A stretch of 64,000 nt of DNA. Source: Norana najaformis. Taxonomy: Eukaryota > Annelida > Clitellata > Crassiclitellata > Hormogastridae. The stretch covers positions 31,324,005 through 31,388,004 of the forward strand of contig OZ029917.1 in assembly GCA_964023275.1 (NCBI GenBank), read 5' to 3'. Below the pieces are notes generated by a model that saw only the letters and a program-made list of their open reading frames with translations, had not been told where the DNA came from and did not search any database. The position numbers and the translations under genes are program-made. Shown one piece after another: positions 63,001 through 64,000 of the stretch (position 1 is the first letter of the stretch; the number at the start of each line of letters is the position of its first letter).

Positions 63001-63676
63001 GGCACTGATCAGTCAATTTGGAGATAAGCTTATTCAATGTTGCTCAGCCAAATCAAATCCACAAGAATCAAGTTGGTTCAGTCCAAAATGGAAATCTAGT
63101 CAGGTGTGCTTGATGTTCTGCAGCAGGGAAACTGTAAATGTATACAGTTTTCTACAGCGGCCGATTGGGTGAGCTCTTCACCATCGCTGCCCATTTGAAT
63201 GGGTGCCAGACCATTTAAGCTCCCCGTGCATGGACCATGCTAGCCCGAGATTTAAATTTTGGTAATCAAACCAGCATCCTCATGCACAAAGATGCCTTGA
63301 TGTACGCTTTAAGCAATGAGCTAACTGTAAAACTTATACATGTCCAAAAGACAAATTGTGAACCCATAAGAGCCCCATAGATAAGATGCTAAACTGCTTG
63401 TGCCTAATGGACAGACCTACAAAAACAAGCAGTTGGGAACAATCACCTAATTCTAAAATGATCAGGCATTTTAACACTAACGAATTTCAGATGTATGCAA
63501 CGAATACTCCATAAAATGATTAATGGATATGCTAAAAATATTCAGTGCCAAAACCCTGTTAATTAAAATGCAGAATCATCAACATTCAGAACTGGTTAAC
63601 TCACTGTTTTCAATGGTTGGGTCATATGAATCATGGAACTGATTTTCTACAAACTGCGTTGTTAACGACGTTTTCC
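47952..63676 (-). CDS. rheb: Rheb small GTPase (exons 2-8; exon 1 beyond the window)
   Basis: Rheb is a Ras-family GTPase that, in its GTP form, activates mTORC1 at endomembranes. Seven exons, all with GT-AG borders, join in phase: 63605-63676, 61468-61535, 55147-55229, 53893-53949, 53008-53055, 50007-50088 and 47952-48041. They encode 166 residues, which with the usual first 17 gives about 183 (human 184). Visible motifs: GKTS of the P-loop, effector YDPTIENTF, G3 DTAGQ, G4 NKTD, G5 EASAK and a C-terminal CICS prenylation box. YDPTIENTF and the NGY/DGY-LVYSVTS segment favour Rheb over Ras. Switch II (DELSMVNMGHSMN) departs from vertebrate Rheb. Introns carry LINE and SINE debris. Confidence 0.93.
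48120..48405 (+). mobile_element. LINE family B, C-terminal fragment
   Basis: NSLPSSALPAGSLLSVRSKFK (about 48265-48330) and CATAGTCTGACTTTTGGATC match the C-terminus and start of the untranslated end of family B. It lies in the last Rheb intron, antisense to the gene. GGCTGGCCA occurs twice in a short tandem at 48229-48262. Confidence 0.7.
48440..49080 (-). mobile_element. LINE family B-like, C-terminal fragment, opposite strand
   Basis: The minus strand reads LDYCNSLFIGITKRDLHKLQ, then NSLARAITKTPKYQHI, then LLAPKFWNSLTSFIHSV. It points toward the plus-strand fragment at 48120-48405, so two related fragments converge within 40 bases. Broken by frameshifts. Confidence 0.78.
49262..49440 (+). 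repeat. Dispersed repeat D, copy 2
   Basis: Matches 40455-40645 (GGGCTCTGTATGTCTGTGG, then TGACTTTAACATCGTTTAGG, then GCAGCACTTTTGTGAGGTAC). Non-coding. Confidence 0.7.
49440..49645. repeat. LINE C-like tail with (ATAC)n
   Basis: ACAGCACCTTTGGGAACCTT resembles 60597-60630 near the end of LINE C. CATACATA and ATATAA simple repeats follow, with four clean ATAC units near 49619-49636. Confidence 0.55.
50007..50088 (-). CDS. rheb: Rheb exon 7
   Basis: Completes Arg and encodes VISTEMGRKLAEQWKGVF and VEASAKQNE, including the G5 SAK motif. Acceptor TTTTCAG, donor GTCAGT. Confidence 0.92.
50440..50534 (+). promoter_or_regulatory. Phased TTTGCACA repeats and TATA box
   Basis: TTTGCACA occurs at 50441, 50463, 50477, 50491 and 50505; the last four are spaced exactly 14 bases apart. 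TATATAAG follows at 50527. It precedes a broken element-like coding region on the same strand. The layout looks like a core promoter with an upstream array, but function is inferred. Confidence 0.55.
50580..52330 (+). pseudogene. Broken mobile-element-like protein gene
   Basis: Recognisable stretches are LQSVTPPELAALLD and RATIMMVFEASRALGQDQE (about 51400-51520), RSTIQHLRRRKEYTVSK (about 51530) and QYALQVIEQSWENFPEARK (about 52190). They recall multi-copy uncharacterised proteins seen across invertebrates, which I take to be transposon-derived; the class is not certain. A roughly 72-bp GAAGAAGACGGTC repeat lies in its 5' part (50606-50750). It sits antisense in a Rheb intron. The coding region is interrupted several times and much of the family's middle is absent. 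Confidence 0.5.
53008..53055 (-). CDS. rheb: Rheb exon 6
   Basis: Encodes FPLVLVGNKTDLRPS with the NKxD guanine-specificity motif. At 48 bases it is short and too small to be found by frame length. Acceptor ACTAG, donor GTTTCA, the weakest donor of the set. Confidence 0.9.
53405..53565 (+). repeat. L2/MIR-like SINE or LINE tail
   Basis: TTATTATTATTATTTCTGCG, CATAAAGCACC, then AAGGACTTCCTCAAGGTCAC and a CTTGAACCTGTACTC end. The order (Pol III-like or LINE tail, then 'CTTGCTCAAGGTCAC') recalls the 3' domain shared by many L2-mobilised elements. A second copy of the central word lies at 33355-33385. Confidence 0.55.
53750..53770 (+). repeat. Short (ATT)n microsatellite
   Basis: Six or so ATT triplets within the Rheb intron. 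Confidence 0.8.
53893..53949 (-). CDS. rheb: Rheb exon 5
   Basis: Completes Ser and encodes FEVVQTIYEKLQDVTGKK. Acceptor TTTACAG, donor GTTAGT. Corresponds to SFEVI...KLLDMVGK in vertebrate Rheb. Confidence 0.9.
54180..55140. other. Rheb intron sequence, no gene
   Basis: A GGCATATAAATGTGTAACTTC word occurs twice around 54285-54325, and GACATAATAGC occurs twice around 54352-54425. The minus-strand frame 54525-54785 has no recognisable motif. Confidence 0.4.
55147..55229 (-). CDS. rheb: Rheb exon 4 (switch II)
   Basis: Encodes DELSMVNMGHSMN and LDGYVLVYSVTSEK. Acceptor TCTTTAG, donor GTAGGA. The second half is typical Rheb; the first half differs from vertebrate DEYSIFPQTYSID at most positions. 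Confidence 0.9.
55500..55815 (+). mobile_element. LINE family E, C-terminus and 3' end
   Basis: RRSFAVVGPAPWNGLPNDL (about 55595-55655) and FRKRLKTFLFP are the C-terminal signature. The end reads TTTGGCGCTTTATAAATTTT and (ACATT)n, like the tails of SINE S1 and the fragment at 10.05 kb. A (TA)n tract (55477-55500) lies just before it. 5'-truncated. Confidence 0.85.
55820..58240. other. Rheb intron sequence, no gene assigned
   Basis: Frames up to 100 codons (56087-56389 plus; 56916-57164 and 57088-57327 minus) show no recognisable motif. An (ATT)n run lies at 56958-56993, next to a LINE-like ACAGCATTCTATAAATTG tail on the same strand. Confidence 0.4.
58244..58550 (+). mobile_element. LINE family B 3' end with a nested SINE
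   Basis: The family B tail (CTGGCTTCTGGTTTCTCTGA at 58281) is interrupted at about 58307 by a minus-strand S1. It resumes at 58424 with GAATTTGACCTGGCTCTTCC and ends in TTTAGATTAGATTAGATTAA. The same junction is uninterrupted in the copy at 46270, which shows the order of events. Confidence 0.8.
58308..58424 (-). repeat. SINE family S1, inserted in LINE B
   Basis: On the minus strand: CCCTTTGCCTATCGATTTTG, TTGACTGAGCGCCTGTGAAT, GGGTGCTGTAGAAATCTCG and a tail ATTACAATTACAATTG. One of the better preserved copies. Confidence 0.85.
58561..59131 (-). CDS. Unrecognised coding remnant in a Rheb intron
   Basis: A 109-codon frame (58644-58973) reads RKVQISDNTWNMVCRKKEVR, LAGVPCITFDKECKNIF and VNKHQWTEEKVKMAEESLAI. 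Its composition is clearly protein-like. Translation in a neighbouring frame (58877-59131) and past the stop also looks coding, so the sequence has probably suffered frameshifts. It may derive from a transposase. The frame starts just after a TTTCAG acceptor-like site. I do not recognise the family. Confidence 0.4.
59180..60390. other. Rheb intron sequence, no gene
   Basis: AT-rich, with only short frames and no recognisable repeat. Confidence 0.4.
60385..60450 (+). repeat. Possible tRNA-derived SINE head
   Basis: GGGTTCGATTCCC at 60426 is a close match to the Pol III B box. No convincing A box or tRNA fold was found upstream, so the call is weak. Confidence 0.35.
60565..61440 (-). mobile_element. 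LINE family C, RT C-terminal half and 3' end
   Basis: On the minus strand: VFNPSKTQFLW (61380), VRDLGVLTDGELSMADHMN and LCRSCHYQLRQIRSI (61250-61170), LQSVLNCGTHLVANLP, DILQWLPIEERIKLKVLLF (60960) and a GPSLWNSLPI-like end (60730). It ends in TATGTATGTA-type repeats at 60565-60590. It is the longest family C copy and is still broken by frameshifts. Confidence 0.88.
61468..61535 (-). CDS. rheb: Rheb exon 3
   Basis: Encodes FSKVIKLSGQEYQLELI and DTAGQ, ending exactly after the catalytic-region Gln. Acceptor TTTTAG, donor GTAAGT. The codon for Thr is split across the preceding intron. Confidence 0.92.
62655..62765 (-). repeat. SINE family S1
   Basis: The minus strand carries TTTTGCCTGTCGATTTTGTC, TTGACTGAGCGCCTGTGAAT and GGGCGCTGTAGAAATCTTG with an ATTACGATTAAATAAT end. 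Close to the copy at 58308-58424. Confidence 0.85.
62945..63095 (-). repeat. Retroposon tail related to LINE B and S1
   Basis: The plus strand reads TCTAATAATCTAATCTGATG, then GCACCATTATTATAATGC, then AGCTTATTCAATGTTGCTCA, then TTGGTTCAGTCC. It is a diverged minus-strand copy whose tail matches the ATTAGATTAG ends of family B and whose body recalls S1. Confidence 0.6.
63140..63335 (-). repeat. SINE family S2, tRNA-derived
   Basis: On the minus strand, GTTAGCTCATTGCTTAAAGCG (A-box-like) is followed about 40 bases later by GCTGGTTTGATTACC (B-box-like). The body CATGCACGGGGAGC and CCATTCAAATGGGCAGCGATG follows, ending near GCCGCTGTAGAAAAC. The copy at 18770 shares the body. Confidence 0.7.
63605..63676 (-). 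CDS. rheb: Rheb exon 2
   Basis: Starts with two bases completing the Gly codon of the P-loop, then KTSLTTQFVENQFHDSYDP and TIEN. Acceptor CTTGTAG, donor GTGAGT. Contains the P-loop Lys-Thr and most of the effector loop. Confidence 0.92.
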
Positions 63677-64000
63677 CTACAAGACAGACAATGTTTTTAT
63701 TTTCACTTACATTAACCTGCACACATATAACACATACACAAATTTAGGAGTAGACCAATAGTTTAGCTGGCTTTAGGTAAGTATGGCAACGTTTATTTAT
63801 CACGCCTTCTTATCAACAACTGTCCTCAGAGAAGGTATGGTATGAAGGCTGATGGATTGTTCAAAGCAAACGCATCCACTCAAACAACACAGTAAACAAA
63901 GAAACTACCTTTTAGTTTGCATCATATGACAAACTGGAAAATGTATCCCACTGGTGAAAGGTCAACCAAAATGTTAGATAGGTACATGATTAGAAAAAAA
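63677..64000 (-). other. Rheb intron 1, 3' part
   Basis: No exon encoding the N-terminal GYRSVG-type segment was found here, so exon 1 lies further to the right. No repeat was recognised. Confidence 0.6.

Overview
This is invertebrate nuclear DNA. Evidence: GT-AG introns, a host gene with introns of one to six kilobases, eukaryotic TATA and polyadenylation signals, CR1/L2-type LINEs, tRNA- and 5S-derived SINEs, and DNA transposons of the hAT, piggyBac and pogo groups. There are no operons and no bacterial genes. The species cannot be fixed from the sequence. The mixture, including a LINE with a 2A-like leader, would suit a marine invertebrate, possibly a deuterostome, but that is only a guess.

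Two host genes are supported. (1) A Rheb small GTPase lies on the minus strand. Seven exons between 63676 and 47952 join in phase and encode everything from the Gly-Lys of the P-loop to a C-terminal CICS prenylation box. The first exon lies beyond the right edge. (2) A two-exon gene on the plus strand (TATA 35578, ATG 35684, donor 35873, acceptor 39565, stop 39658, AATAAA 39902) encodes a 93-residue secreted, cysteine-containing peptide that I do not recognise. It is the best candidate for something undescribed.

Layout. 0-24 kb: LINE and SINE fragments, a pogo-derived MITE, minisatellites and long stretches with nothing recognisable. 24.3-29.8 kb: a (TA)n run followed by a CR1/L2-like LINE with a 2A-like leader, an endonuclease and a reverse transcriptase; a piggyBac-derived element sits in a TTAA inside its last codons. 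31-34.4 kb: another LINE and a hAT-type non-autonomous element. 35.5-39.9 kb: the secreted-peptide gene, whose single intron holds a MITE with repeat-built arms and LINE and SINE fragments. 41.8-45.1 kb: a complete hAT insertion with terminal inverted repeats and matching target duplications. 45.3-46.4 kb: LINE fragments. 47.9-63.7 kb: the Rheb gene, with LINE and SINE pieces on both strands and, antisense to it, a broken element-like gene with its own promoter-like array.

Most remaining open frames are shadows of repeats or too short to judge. All joins, repeat boundaries and family names come from reading by eye, without alignments or database searches.
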